A DNA stretch of 64,000 nucleotides from Bombyx mori. Lineage: Eukaryota > Arthropoda > Insecta > Lepidoptera > Bombycidae. Positions 1 through 10,215 of the stretch are shown here, in pieces. The translations under genes were made by a program, and so were the position numbers. Numbering within the stretch: position 1 is the stretch's first letter; every line of letters begins with the position of its first letter. Location of the stretch: the NCBI RefSeq assembly GCF_030269925.1, contig NC_085119.1:13551001-13615000 (forward strand). The letters are read 5' to 3'. The notes beneath the pieces were generated by a model. It ran no database searches, was not told the origin of the DNA, and saw only the letters and a list, made by a program, of their open reading frames with translations.

Positions 1-1714
1 ACTTAATTTCAGATATTATATTACTCTGAGGATTGTAAACTTATAATTTCTACATAAATACAGGAATAATCAAATGTTTTATTACAATAATTTCGAATGC
101 TCTCAAATATAAATCCTCTGGTTGGATTAAATAAAGTCCTCGATTCTCAGCAAATCTTATTACCGCGGGAATATAAGGCATCCTTTCTGAATAAACAACC
201 TCCATAAAAGAGGGTTACTTTGTAAGTTTTTTTTTTGACGACCAATTTGATCTCGTAATAAAACAAAGTTAAAGATATCGTAGCGAGTTTGATTGCTTCA
301 AAAACGGAGTCTGGGGGTTGCTATTTCGCGAGCATACGTTTAGGTACATACGAAAAAACGTGACAAATTCCGTTTTAAGAAAACAAAGTGTGTTTTACCG
401 AATTATATTTCACCATCAAGTAATAAAATAACGGCCCAAATTAAAAGCCAGGGGGCTGCTTCCTTTTATTTGAAATCGGTCATTGAATTCTTAAAGTGCC
501 GGACGTGGGTTGTATTTGTACTACTCATTGCTGTTACGTTTCCCAAAGTCTAAACCATCTCACCGGCGATTCTCGTTAGAAATAATTGAATCATTGAATT
601 CCGAATATAATTGGTTTTATTTTGTAATTCGATCTTTGTTGACCTAGATCGAATAATTATATTACATTTTCCGTAACATTAACAATCACTAAAATAGCTA
701 GAGCACACCATTAGACTAGAGATCAGCATTGAACTCGCCAAGGTTTCGAAGCATGTACTTACAAATAAAACAAGAAATGCTTAAATTTTCAGGGTTCCCT
801 TGCACACCAGCAAAAACCGAAACCTTTATAATTTCGTCAGGTCCATTGTCGTTAATACCATACCCAATTAAGGCAGCGTATAAAAAAGGTAGTGTGATCT
901 ATAAATCACAGCGGTGAAACCACAAGGGGTAAAAATAGGGATGGCACTTCAAGGATATCGAATCTTTTTTTTGTTTTAGAAAAAAATTGTATTACACAAA
1001 AGTCCGTGAGAAGACCGTGCCAACCTTTCGTTGGCTTAAAGTACACCATAACGAATGGTATTCACCCGGAATCGGAAACAATTCGCTGTCTTTACAAAAA
1101 TCTACCGAATCCCAGAAAATCACCTAATCGTATTAAATGCGAAAATTCTTCGAGAAAACATTTCGTTCAAAACAAAAGAAAGGTACTTTAGAAAAGTTCT
1201 CCGCTAATAATAAAAAAGAAAACTTCCCTTTAATTTAAAGTCTGTAAATAATAATTAAGGTTCACGTTAAAAAAAATTACTTTTTGAACGACGAACTAAA
1301 GTAGACAATTTGCATTTATTAAAACAACTTAAAACTGACAGTGGAACTCTCGCTGGAGTAATATTTCGTTGCTTTAGTTAAAGCGTACAAAACTATTAAC
1401 TCAAGTTTCAAATCCTTTCACGAAAAAAAAATCTGAAAGGGGCAATAAAGGGCAGTATTTAAAAATAAAAATTCGCTCTAGCATCAGAGAAGCACTGCCA
1501 GAAAAACATTACTCAAGCTTTAGCTCTTCCTCAAGCAAAGAGGATGGGATTGGTCAGTGCCTGATTGGTAGGTGCCAGTGCTACATTCCTATTTCAGTCG
1601 CGAAGAGATTTTGTATTATATTGTAGTGATTTGTAGTGTAGAATTGCCATTACTACAAAAGAATTTGCTTATAAAGATAATGGACGGCGGTTTTATTTTG
1701 TTAGCAATGGAATT
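1..1714. other. Unassigned AT-rich sequence
   Basis: I recognise no gene or repeat family here. The short open frames at 729-917 and 1006-1191 have no recognisable domain and a composition like the surrounding noncoding sequence. The Bm1 fragment that follows starts at 1715. Confidence 0.5.
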
Positions 1715-1905
1715 TACTGGTGGTAGGACCTCTTGTGAGTCCGCACGGGTAGGTACCACCACCCCGCCTATTTCTGCCGTGAAGCAGTAATGCGTTTCGG
1801 TTTGAAGGGTGGGGTAGCCGTTGTAACTATACTGAGACCTTAGAAATTGTATCTCAAGGTGGGTGGCGCGTTTACGTTGTAGATGTCTATGGGCTTCAGT
1901 AACAC
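1715..1905 (+). mobile_element. Bm1 SINE, 3' part, tail missing
   Basis: This piece begins at the recurrent boundary ACTGGTGGTAGGACC and runs through the Bm1 body to the phrase read as 'tctatgggcttcagtaac'. The last part and the poly-A tail are missing. The tRNA-like head is absent. A 172-codon open frame on the opposite strand (1616-2134) is only antisense read-through of this SINE and its flank. Confidence 0.85.
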
Positions 1906-2182
1906 ATTTCGCAGGTTTCAAATTATTGCACGACGCAATGCAGCGTGAAATCATTTCCCCTATATACACATAATAGGTTGAGTTTTCTAAAGCTCTAGGA
2001 GGTACTATAGGACTTAGGCACCTGAATATTTTTACTGATTCGAAGCTAATATAATTCGTTATTTTATCACATAGTAGTTGACAAATGAATGGACATTTAC
2101 CGTCCAAAAACGTTTCATCTTTCCCACGGTACAAAATTATACCTTTTATTTGCCTTCAATACCTCCTTACTTGTTTCGTAAA

Positions 2183-3334
2183 AAATAATTGAAACAAGTT
2201 TATTCATTATGTAACCATTCATATACCAAAATGAACTTAACAAAACATAGATTCTTATGACACTAAAGTTTATTCAAAATGACTTCCGTGATTTTGAATA
2301 CAGGCCTTCAATCTGCGCGGCCAGTCGTCTATCGCAGCACGAAGGATTCAAATCTGGACTGGAGGAGGGCCAGTCTTCGTGCCGGATGAAGCCGATTTCA
2401 CGCGCCGCCATCCAGTCTTGTGTGCTCTTCGCTCTAGGAGCTGGCGCCGAATCTTGTTGGAATACCCAGTGCCTGTTATTGAACATGGTATGACAAACAG
2501 GTTCCACAAGGTTCGTCAGGACTGTATTTTGATACACAACTGCATTCGTTTTTACACCTTTCTCACAAAAAATGTACCTCTGTTAAGCCCCAATAAGACA
2601 CTCCCAACCATACCATGAGCGAGGATGGAAAATGACCTCGTTGGACACGCGGAATACGGTTGCTCGCTTCTTCATTACTGTGTGCATACACCTTATCATT
2701 TTGTTTGTTGTAGCTCTCTTCTACGGTAAAAATTTTTTCATCCGAAAAAAGAATTTCCCGATATTTTTTTCCCGCGTACCGCTTCAACAAAGCGCGGCAT
2801 CTCTTCAGTCTCAGGTCGATTAGACGAGCATTCAAACGATGTCCTGCTTTTCTTCGATATGCCCGAAGCCCTAAGTCTTCATTTAACACCCTTTTCACCG
2901 TGGTTCTGCTTAACCCCATCTGAAGGGCCAACAGTTTCTGCTTACGTTTGGGATTTCTTTGAATCCGCGCCTTCACAGCTTTTATCACTGCTGGAATCCT
3001 AACAGACCGAGGGCGACCACTTCTTGACCTGTCATCTACACTAGAGTCTTCATTGTATCGTTTGATGGTACGATAAACGAATCTTTTGGTTATATTCAAA
3101 TTTTTCAGTATGTTAAAAATTTGAATTGGCGCGTAACCGCAACGATGCAACGCAATAACTGCAACACGGTCTTCTTTAAGCGTCCACTTCATATTTAAAA
3201 ATTAGTAAAAATTCTAAAAGTATACATTTTTATTTTCATGAACAATTCGAAATTCGAATTCAATAAACTTTTTTGTGGCCAGCATTCTAAAAGAAAAGTT
3301 TTTACTGTGTGACAATACTTATGACCTGACTAGG
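2183..3334 (-). mobile_element. Tc1/mariner (DD37D) element, copy 1, left-truncated
   Basis: This is the most damaged of three mariner copies in the window, the others being at 12094-13398 and 32963-34269. The transposase end carrying the start codon is at the right and keeps its terminal inverted repeat, ending in a CCTAGTCAGGTCATAAG-type terminus followed by TA (3335-3336). At the left, similarity starts at AAAATAATTGAAACAAG and the outer roughly 45 bases, including the inverted repeat, are missing. With one terminal repeat lost, this copy cannot be mobilised even if transposase is supplied. Confidence 0.93.
2270..3192 (-). pseudogene. Mariner transposase pseudogene (copy 1)
   Basis: Transposase would bind the terminal repeats and catalyse cut-and-paste transposition into TA sites. 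The N-terminal part (3192 down to about 2563) is readable: a paired-type helix-turn-helix region starting MKWTLKEDRVAVIALHR, a GRPR linker, and the first catalytic Asp in ILFSDE. An extra T in the homopolymer near 2570 shifts the frame after the GLTEVHF motif. The downstream part (2537-2274) keeps the second catalytic Asp in QQDSAP. A deletion of about 119 bp relative to copy 2 then removes the segment with the third catalytic Asp (NPLDYKIW in the other copies), joining the bases for DLNP directly to the C-terminal tail. It is therefore catalytically dead as well as frameshifted. Family assignment comes from the DD37D spacing visible in copy 3. Confidence 0.92.
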
Positions 3335-3336
3335 TA

Positions 3337-4137
3337 TATACTTTAAGAATCCCGGCTGGATGAATAGAAGAAATTTTAATGCATTTTTATACATATAAAC
3401 AAACACTACTTAAATAGTAAACTATGCAGGTATATGCAGTATACATATATTTATATTTAGTTATAACTTGTCAACTACAAGAATATTATGCAAAATGATA
3501 TAATTGATTTTTATTGCGATACTGTTCATCATAGTACAAATCTTTTAGGAAACTTATGTTTCGTAAATTTGAAAGATCTTTTATTCTTTCACGATTTCTT
3601 TCATTCTCTCAGACTGTTTTTCCGATAAGTCTAGAGGCGGGACTACGTTTCGGGTCTTTCATCTTTAGCTCTTTTTAACAATGATGTAACCGTTTTTCGT
3701 ATTTTCGTAAAAATATTTCATGCTGTTGTTATCAGATACTATTCTAGACGACTATTCTATTTTATTACTTGAATTCCAGGTCATGTATATTTCTTAATCA
3801 CGAGTTCTTTGGTTTGAGATAAGATACGTAATATTTCAAATCTAAAAAACCGCCCATGGGATCATGACTCTCTTTGATGGATTTTTTATTTCTGTCGAAA
3901 CCATAAATAAATGAATTAGTTTTATAGGCACACAAAAAAAGAAACACATGGCCTACCTGAGCTGGTACACAGCTAAATCTGTGAGGGCCTCAAAAATTAT
4001 GTAACACGTTGAACTGTTTATATTTACTGTGCAAAAGTACCCGATACACAATATAGATCTAAGAAGTCCCATTCAGAAATAAATTTCTGCTTTTAAATAG
4101 TCAATAGTATAGTATTTCTGAATATAAACTTTCGTTT
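3337..4137. other. Unassigned AT-rich sequence
   Basis: I see no gene or recognisable repeat between the mariner and the LINE tail at 4138. Short AT-rich runs dominate. Confidence 0.45.
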
Positions 4138-4255
4138 CGGTAAGCAGCGGCTTGGCTCTGCCCCTGGCATTGCTGAAGTCCATGGGCGACGGTAACCACT
4201 CACCATCAGGTGGGCCATATGCTCGTCTGCCTACAAGGGCAATAAAAAATAAAAA
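4138..4255 (+). mobile_element. LINE 3' tail (Jockey/CR1-like family, 'family J')
   Basis: This is the last roughly 115 bases of a LINE family seen seven times in this window. The motif GGCTTGGCTCTGCCCCTGG is followed by CCATCAGGTGGGCC and ends CAATAAAAAATAAAAA. Only the 3' untranslated end is present, as expected from aborted target-primed reverse transcription. The fullest copies, at 38780-39155 and 62873-63215, show the protein C-terminus that supports the class assignment. Its tail directly abuts the next repeat at 4257. Confidence 0.85.
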
Positions 4256-4256
4256 T

Positions 4257-4384
4257 GTTATTTTTTGTACGTTATTACAAAGTTAAGTCGTACACTGTGT
4301 GGATTACTAATAAAAATCTTACGTTACGGACGTTTTTCCCGGTTAGGGTACTCCTCCGCATCGTCCCATAAGGAACTTCGTTCC
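4257..4384 (+). mobile_element. Unclassified repeat 'X', 3' end only
   Basis: This matches the right-hand third of the repeat at 6842-7185: a GTACGTTATTACAAAG block, a TAAAAATCTTACGTTACGG block, then the palindrome GGAACTTCGTTCC at 4372-4384. The left two thirds are absent. I cannot name the family. Confidence 0.8.
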
Positions 4385-4837
4385 AAAAATTCATATAGAA
4401 ATTTCTCAACGAATATATTATATATACAAGTAAGAAGACACTTCTGAAGTTTTACTAGCGACGCATAGAAATACCCAAGATGTATTTGCTCAAAAGGATA
4501 TCCTATACATTTGCCGAGCGCTATCTTATCGCAACCCGTTTACGCGAACCTCACTACTCCAGCGTAATCGAAAATGTACGTACTGAAACACGACGGAAGC
4601 CTTCGATGTTCTAAGGCTTTGAATAAAATAAGAACTATAGGAATATTCGTTTCAAGTTATAGTTTACGTTAACAAAGGCCGAGTAACTCAAACGCGATTC
4701 ATTGCCTGTTTTACTTACTATGTCAACGGTTGGCTAAATGTGACCTGTCGTGTACTCGCACACCTGAAAAGGACAGATTTAATTCTGCTACTGGAGACTA
4801 AATTTGTTATATTAAAGGATTTATATAACAATACATT
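4385..4837. other. Unassigned sequence left of the MITE
   Basis: No repeat or gene is recognised. An open frame at 4740-4970 runs out of this stretch into the MITE and has no recognisable domain. Confidence 0.45.
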
Positions 4838-4841
4838 AATT

Positions 4842-5117
4842 GACTCGACTATTATCAAAGCCGGCAATGTGACTTTTGGACAATTATTGGCAAATCAGAA
4901 AAACGAATTATTGACTTTGTATTCCATTGGCAGTCACAAAATTATTCTGAACGACATCTTAGATAAATAACAGGTTAAGTATTAACCTTTATTTAATGCA
5001 GGTTTTGAACCGTATTCTTTGAAGGAGACGATTATATTCAAATCAATCTGTATTGACATATCAATAACATTTTTTTGTCCAAATGCACAGATTGCTACCT
5101 TTGATAATAGACGACTC
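4842..5117 (+). mobile_element. MITE with 4-bp TSD and about 42-bp terminal inverted repeats, copy 1
   Basis: The left end starts GACTCGACTATTATCAAAG and the right end, reverse-complemented, starts GAGTCGTCTATTATCAAAG. The similarity continues to a shared TTTGGACAA about 42 bases in. The element is 276 bp and lies between two copies of AATT (4838-4841 and 5118-5121), read as the target site duplication. A second, inverted copy at 48524-48799 is also exactly 276 bp and is flanked by a different 4-bp duplication, ATGT. There is no coding capacity. Four-base duplications and GAG-type termini recall Sola-type DNA transposons, but that superfamily call is inference only. Confidence 0.88.
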
Positions 5118-5239
5118 AATTCTCTGTTAAAACCGCACACAAACCGCTTGGTGTTGAGTGTTTGCCATATCCATAAACATAAATTCTTGAATGTCAACGC
5201 CTGTCTTGAGGTCCACTTTAAAAGTAGATTTTAATTATT

Positions 5240-5680
5240 ATTTTTATTGCTAAGGTGTATGGACGAGCTCACGGCCCACCTGGCGTTAAGTGGTTACCGG
5301 AGCCCATAGATATCTACAACGTAAATGCCGCCACCACGCCCACCTTGAGACATGAGTTCTAAGGTCTCAGTATAGTTACAACGGCTGCCCCACCCTTCAT
5401 CCCGAAACGCATTACTGCTTCACGGCAGAAATAGGCTGGTGGTACCTACCCGTGCGGACTCACAAGTGGTCCTACCACCAGTAATTACGCAATTTAAAAT
5501 TTTGCGGGTTTTGATTTTTATTACATGAAGTTATTCCTTCACCGTGGAAGTTAATCGTGAACATTTGTTAAGTACGTATTCCATTAGAAAAATTGGTACC
5601 CGCCTGTGGGATTCGAACACCGGTGCATTGCTCAACACGAATGCACCGGACGTCTTATCCTTTAGGCCACGACGACTTCA
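5240..5680 (-). mobile_element. Bm1 SINE, full-length copy
   Basis: This is the most complete Bm1 in the window and the reference for the other calls. Reading the minus strand from 5680, it has a tRNA-like head (GAAGTCGTCGTGGCCTAAAG), A and B boxes, a middle block with AACATTTGTT-type sequence, the body starting ACTGGTGGTAGGACC, and an A-rich tail near 5240. SINEs of this type are transcribed by RNA polymerase III and copied by LINE-encoded reverse transcriptase, and they encode no protein. I recognise the sequence as Bm1 of Bombyx from memory. The tRNA-derived SINE class is visible directly, while the name should be confirmed against a repeat library. Confidence 0.9.
5608..5669 (-). promoter_or_regulatory. 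Internal RNA polymerase III promoter of Bm1 (A and B boxes)
   Basis: On the minus strand, TGGCCTAAAGGA at 5669-5658 fits the tRNA A box and GGTGTTCGAATCCC around 5622-5608 fits the B box. Spacing is about 36 bases, within the tRNA range. This is the best-preserved promoter head among the Bm1 copies here. Confidence 0.75.
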
Positions 5681-5693
5681 AAACTTATTATGA

Positions 5694-5806
5694 GGGCTGT
5701 TTCACCATTCAAAACGGACCGGATTACGATTTCGTGGCATAAATAAGTAAGATTGTGGTACCTACCCATGCTAACACAAAAGACGTCCTAGTGCCAGTAA
5801 TTAGGT
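5694..5806 (-). mobile_element. Diverged Bm1 body fragment
   Basis: Scattered matches remain to the Bm1 body, including GTGGTACCTACCCATGC and a degraded ACTGGCACTAGGACG on the minus strand. It is much more diverged than the adjacent full-length Bm1, so it is likely an older insertion. Confidence 0.65.
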
Positions 5807-5944
5807 ATATATATTTTTTGCCGATTTGATTCAATAGCTTACAGTAAAACCTTTTTATTCGCGGGATATATATTCCATAAATATGCCGCGAATACAGAAA
5901 TGGTGAATATGGAGTGGTAACTTACATATACCAGATTGTTTTTT

Positions 5945-6222
5945 TTTTCTTCCTACCTAAGCTGGTAGCCTTGAGAGGCTATTCCAGCGTAACCTTAACT
6001 AGAGGTCACGGGGCTCAAACCTGACGACGTTGCTAACACGAACCCTAGCAAGAGCCGTGCTTCGCAGAATCTACCACCGGATCGGAAACGCGACCCACTG
6101 AGAAGATCCGGCGAGAAACTCAGTGGGTTGTGTCTGAGGGTTAATTTACTCGTCGAGCCCTTCGTCGCAAGCTACGCGACGGGTTCGACGAGAACGGTGA
6201 CCGGATCAGATTGTAGGGGATA
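5945..6222 (-). mobile_element. LINE/SINE 3' tail, 'family A'
   Basis: On the minus strand this contains GAGTTTCTCGCCGGATCTTC, a GTGGTAGATTCTGCGAAGC block and a terminal CTTAGGTAGGAAAAAA. The family recurs at 18690, 19650, 25655, 31185, 54705 and 56125. The common poly-A end with variable 5' ends says non-LTR retroposon. I do not recognise which LINE it belongs to. Confidence 0.8.
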
Positions 6223-6639
6223 CGCATTGAGTGATAAGGTTGTTTTCATTCTGTTTCTCAAAAACGCCGACCGCGGCGAAGGCGGCTTGTGTCAAAACGG
6301 AATCAATACAGTGACGATATCATTTAACAACATACTTTAGGCATAGTTGTAATAAGGTATATTTTCCTTTTTTTTAGTCCATTTGACGACGCATTTACAA
6401 AGGATATTCGGTTGGATACCTAAGTTTGGGAATCCTTTTTATCAATCAGTATTATACCGAAGTACCGGTTAGATCCGTGACTAAAGAAATATTTAGCCGC
6501 GAATGCAGGAATTGGGTCACATTTTTTTAATCCGCTAATAGTGAAAACGCGAATGAAAGAAGCACCTTAATGGATGAATAAGGAGCTTTTACTGTGTAAC
6601 AATTTTTCCTATTCATCTTGGAAGCCATTTGTTAGCATG
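6223..6639. other. Unassigned sequence
   Basis: The stretch between the family A tail and the Bm1 head fragment holds no feature I can name. Confidence 0.4.
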
Positions 6640-6753
6640 TAAGCAAGTACGTATTTCATTAGAAAAATTGGAACCTACCTGCCGAGTTTGAATACCAGCA
6701 TAATCGAATCGCTCGATACATTGGACATTTTATCTTGTAGGCCACAACGCTTT
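6640..6753 (-). mobile_element. Bm1 head fragment
   Basis: The minus strand begins near 6753 with a degraded GTTGTGGCCTACAAG head and a mutated B box (GGTATTCAAACTCGG), then AAATACGTACTTGC-type sequence. The rest of Bm1 is absent. The B box changes should abolish promoter activity. Confidence 0.75.
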
Positions 6754-6841
6754 ATAGGTATTTACAGGTAAGATGCAGGCATTGCCAACTGAACAATCCC
6801 ATCACAAGAGTCTAAAGAAAAATTAAATTTAACTTACAAAA

Positions 6842-7185
6842 AGATGTGTGGTGTTCTGTGACACCGGATAGGAACGAAGTTCTTTATTATAAAAACATTA
6901 ATTTTAAGTTCTATTCGAGGTATAAAGAAAACAATTATTCAGGTATACATTTTTATTATGATTTTTTTATTGATAAATATAATAAAAAACTACTTTACAA
7001 AGTTATCAACTTTATTTTATTCACAATGATTTATAAAAAATATATAATAAAAATATATTATTTTTTGTACGTTATTACAAAGTTAAGTCGTACACTGTGT
7101 GCATTACTAATAAAAATCTTACGTTACGGACGTTTTTTCCCGGTTAGGGTACCCCTCCGCATCGTCCCATAAGGAACTTCGTTCC
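6842..7185 (+). mobile_element. Unclassified repeat 'X', near-complete copy
   Basis: The copy begins GATGTGTGGTGTTCTGTGAC, reaches the palindrome-like GGAACGAAGTTC near 6871, then an AT-rich interior, the GTACGTTATTACAAAG block, and ends at GGAACTTCGTTCC (7173-7185). Together with 37688-38035 this defines a roughly 345-bp unit bracketed by GGAACGAAGTTCC-type palindromes. A 108-codon frame inside it has no domain and is an artefact of AT-rich sequence. Confidence 0.78.
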
Positions 7186-7189
7186 AAAA

Positions 7190-8696
7190 AAACACTTCCC
7201 TATCAAAATGTCTATTCATTTCAAAAACGAAGTAAATCACGTTTCTTTCGTTCGTTCTTATTGAAAACGTTTGATTGAAACATTCCGAATGAAAACAAAA
7301 TCATTTTCCTTTAATGCGTTGTGAAATAATTAAAAGATTCTGTTCGAGATTATTTCGATTGTTCATCTTTTGTAACGTTTGGCATTGATTTTGTTTTGTA
7401 TATATTCATGATTTTGGTATGTTGCTTTTACATAATATCTTGACAGTACGAAAAATAAATAAAAATCACACATTTTCCTAATATGAATTTTGGAATTATG
7501 TTTTTTAAAATTTAAACTTTTAATGACACCAAAACCAGCCAGATACAAATAGTGTACAGCCAAAGAGATTTTATTACAAGCTTATACATACTATAATGCG
7601 AAAAGACCTTTTCCCCAACCTATTACATTGCCTTTAGTGTTAGCTTTTTCAATTACTAACCATTTGGAGGGCGGGGTAAGCTTGTTGACGTAATAATCTT
7701 TGTTAATATGGTGGAAATTGAAATTAAAATAAAAAAACCAGTAAAAACCCGGTCACGATCCATTGTAACTGTATTGTGTGAATGAGATAGATTATTTAAA
7801 TTACACGTCAAACGTGTTATAAGTTAATAGCACAAACATACAAAGTACATACAGGTCTGCTGGAAGAGATTTCTTAAAGAAATAAGCAGTGCTTTAGTAC
7901 ATAATTTTCCTATTACTCTGTACTATGTCTTCTTTTTTGTGTGGACATAAATAAATAAAGTATTATAATCTAGATAAACAAAAGTGTTTCGTATTTCTGT
8001 TGGTCATATATGCGTTTTCTAGGTTTTGATGAACCATTCACTCGATTGTAATAAATCTTGTTGTTGTTAGTGCGTTAGTGACTGGATTGGTCTTTTTAAT
8101 AATTCAAAAATTTAGCTAATCAGCTTCAATGCAATCGTCAGTGCGACTCGTAGAACAGATTACATTCATAACACAGAGCCATATCCAACTTGTGAGGATT
8201 AGGAAGCTTGTTTACGTAATGAGGTAACAATAAAAACTGAGAGCTACATTTTCGGACGGGAGCGCCAAGAGAAAAGTAGTGTCAATAGTTTCATTTTGTT
8301 AGTTTATTGTTATAGCTCGTTTTATTCCATTTCATCCCAATTGATTGCAATTTCACATAATTAAACCTCAAGTAAAAAGGTTCGTTTATTTTTTATTGTA
8401 TTATAAATTCGACGCTGGCAACAATGACATCAATCAGAAGCCAGTATTTGGCGTCGTCTATCTTGTAACGTGATTTTCAAATCACAAATTTATTGAGATT
8501 ATTTATTTATTATTTTATCATGTAGCCGAAACGTATCATTGCTTTAGAACAAAAGCAGTAGACGGGATGAAGTCATTTGTGCATTCAAACCAATATCCAT
8601 GTCCAATTATTTCATATAACCTTAAAAAAGAGTACGAGTGTAATATCTAGTAAAAAAATATTTATTTCCATGATTAAAAAACGATCCGAAATCGAA
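7190..8696. other. Mostly unassigned sequence
   Basis: Apart from the retroposon fragment at 7855-7975, nothing is recognised. The frame at 7363-7563 (minus) has no domain. Confidence 0.45.
7855..7975 (+). mobile_element. Retroposon 3' end, 'family E' (AATAAA tail)
   Basis: CTGCTGGAAGAGAT is followed about 90 bases on by AATAAATAAAGTATT. The same order (GGAAGAGATC-like core, gap, AATAAAG-T/A-GTATT) occurs at 9990-10200, 23540-23625 and 27985-28190. It looks like the 3' untranslated end of a LINE. The family is not named. Confidence 0.55.
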
Positions 8697-8988
8697 TCTT
8701 ATACCTTTAAACCTTTAAGTATATATATAATCTGAATCTCGGAAACGGCTCCAACGATTTTCATAAAATTTAGTATACAGGGGATTTCGGGGGCGATCAA
8801 TCGATTTAGCTACGATTTATTTTCAGTAAAATGTTTTTTATTCGTGTTTTCAATAATCAACTTTTCCCGACATCTATTGGTGAATAATAATACTATTTGT
8901 CTTAATTGAGGGCAACTAACCGCTTTAAAGACACAACAAGATGGCGTTATCAAAAAAAAAAACCGAGCAAAACTCGGTCATCATCTAG
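8697..8988 (+). mobile_element. Non-autonomous Helitron, complete 292-bp copy (hairpin type)
   Basis: The 5' end TCTTATACCTTTAAACC follows an A. The interior includes GAATCTCGGAAACGGCTCC. The 3' end carries the hairpin ACCGAGcaaaaCTCGGT followed by CATCATCTAG, then T. An A|TC start, a subterminal hairpin, a CTAG end before T, and no target duplication are the Helitron signature. There is no Rep/helicase coding. Such elements depend on an autonomous Helitron and move by rolling-circle replication. Confidence 0.9.
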
Positions 8989-9319
8989 TAATATTTTATA
9001 CGTAAACCTTTTTTTTTATACAAGTTGCGTCATTCTTTTCGCATTTTTCCTTTCTTACAAATCATAGATAAATAGTGCTATTATTCTGTAACCAAAATTT
9101 AAATGATAATCTACGTCGACAATCAAAGTGATTTATAGAAGAAAATTCAAACGATAAATGATGAGTTATTAAGTAGACAATAGGATACGACCGTCATGAA
9201 ATGTTCGTGAGTGTTGAAAGAATGATTGGCTTCATTGTTTCAGTTACGGCTCGTATAATAATATTAATTGCAGAGACGAAACTAGATTTTCAAAAATTTA
9301 CTACACGCACGTGGGCTTC
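8989..9319. other. Unassigned sequence
   Basis: No gene or repeat is recognised. Confidence 0.4.
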
Positions 9320-9387
9320 GATTGCTGTTGCAGCGCTTGATACAATTGCACCGGGCCTCTAATCCATTAGGCCACGACGACTTCAAA
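9320..9387 (-). mobile_element. Bm1 head fragment
   Basis: The minus strand reads GAAGTCGTCGTGGCCTAATG and keeps part of the tRNA-like head, with a degraded B box region. Everything downstream is lost. Confidence 0.75.
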
Positions 9388-9483
9388 AATTAATTTAATT
9401 GTTGTAATATCAATTCGCTCTGGTCACCACTTAATACCAGGTAGATTACAAAATAGTCCCTACACACAATGCATTTAAAGAAA

Positions 9484-9919
9484 CTAGTGGTCCCGCAGTA
9501 GTCGAATTTCGACTATAATTAATTGAAATTATAAGTTTGTACACTATTATGATTCTATTGTCAAAGACTATTAAACTTCTTTAATCACAGATTTCGCCGA
9601 GACTACACTTTAGAGACAAATATTAATAAAGACAAACAATATTTAATCTATTTTCAATTTGACCACAGACTATAAGCAATAACTAAAGTTTGACTATAAA
9701 CAAATAGTGCACATGCGTGTGTGTGTCAAATACATGATAGTATGTGTAATGTTATTTTTTATTGTTTTAATGTATTTTTATGCATAATTTAAATAAATAT
9801 TAACATTCTGCACTCCTTCTCTATATTCTTTATAAGTGTTGGCAATTTCATATTCCTCCGTCCGCGCAATTTTCGTAAAAAGGGGTACAAAGTTTTTGCT
9901 TCACGTATTAATATATAGA
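9484..9919 (-). mobile_element. Non-autonomous Helitron, 436-bp copy
   Basis: On the minus strand it starts TCTATATATTAATACGTGAA after an A and ends with the perfect palindrome TAGTCGAATTTCGACTA, then CTGCGGGACCACTAG before T. It pairs with a second complete copy at 61493-61911. The interior contains GAAGCAAAAACTTTGTACCC and an AAATAGATTAAATATTG block shared by both. No protein is encoded. Confidence 0.92.
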
Positions 9920-9956
9920 TAAGTCAAAGATAACAAGTGTCAGACTGGGTGAAATT

Positions 9957-9989
9957 AGAGAGAGAGAGAGAGGGAGAGAGAGAGAGAGT
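9957..9989. repeat. (AG)n microsatellite
   Basis: Alternating AG with one GG interruption, about 33 bases, lying between the Helitron and a retroposon tail. Confidence 0.95.
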
Positions 9990-10200
9990 ATTCTTTATTG
10001 TACACCACAAAACAAATAAACAGTGCGATACATTAAAAACAAAAAAGTACAATTGGCGGTCTTATCGCTAAGAGCGATCTCTTCCAGACAACCATCAAGT
10101 GGACAAGAATAATTTGGAAACGAACTACGCGCGGTGTACCATTCCAGTGAAATACATATACATATATGTACACATACATATCTCCGTAAATATACATACA
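9990..10200 (-). mobile_element. Retroposon 3' end, family E
   Basis: On the minus strand a CTGGAAGAGATCGCTCTTAG block and a CCGCCAATTGTAC block are followed by AATAAAGAATACTC. An apparent 68-codon frame here is noncoding repeat sequence. Confidence 0.6.
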
Positions 10201-10215
10201 ATTAATACAAAGTAT

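Noticed and set aside
1616..2134. 172-codon minus-strand open frame
   Set aside because: Its right part is antisense to the Bm1 at 1715-1905 and the rest has no domain, so it is chance read-through.
5608..5680. Apparent tRNA gene (minus strand)
   Set aside because: It is the tRNA-derived head of Bm1, fused to the SINE body.
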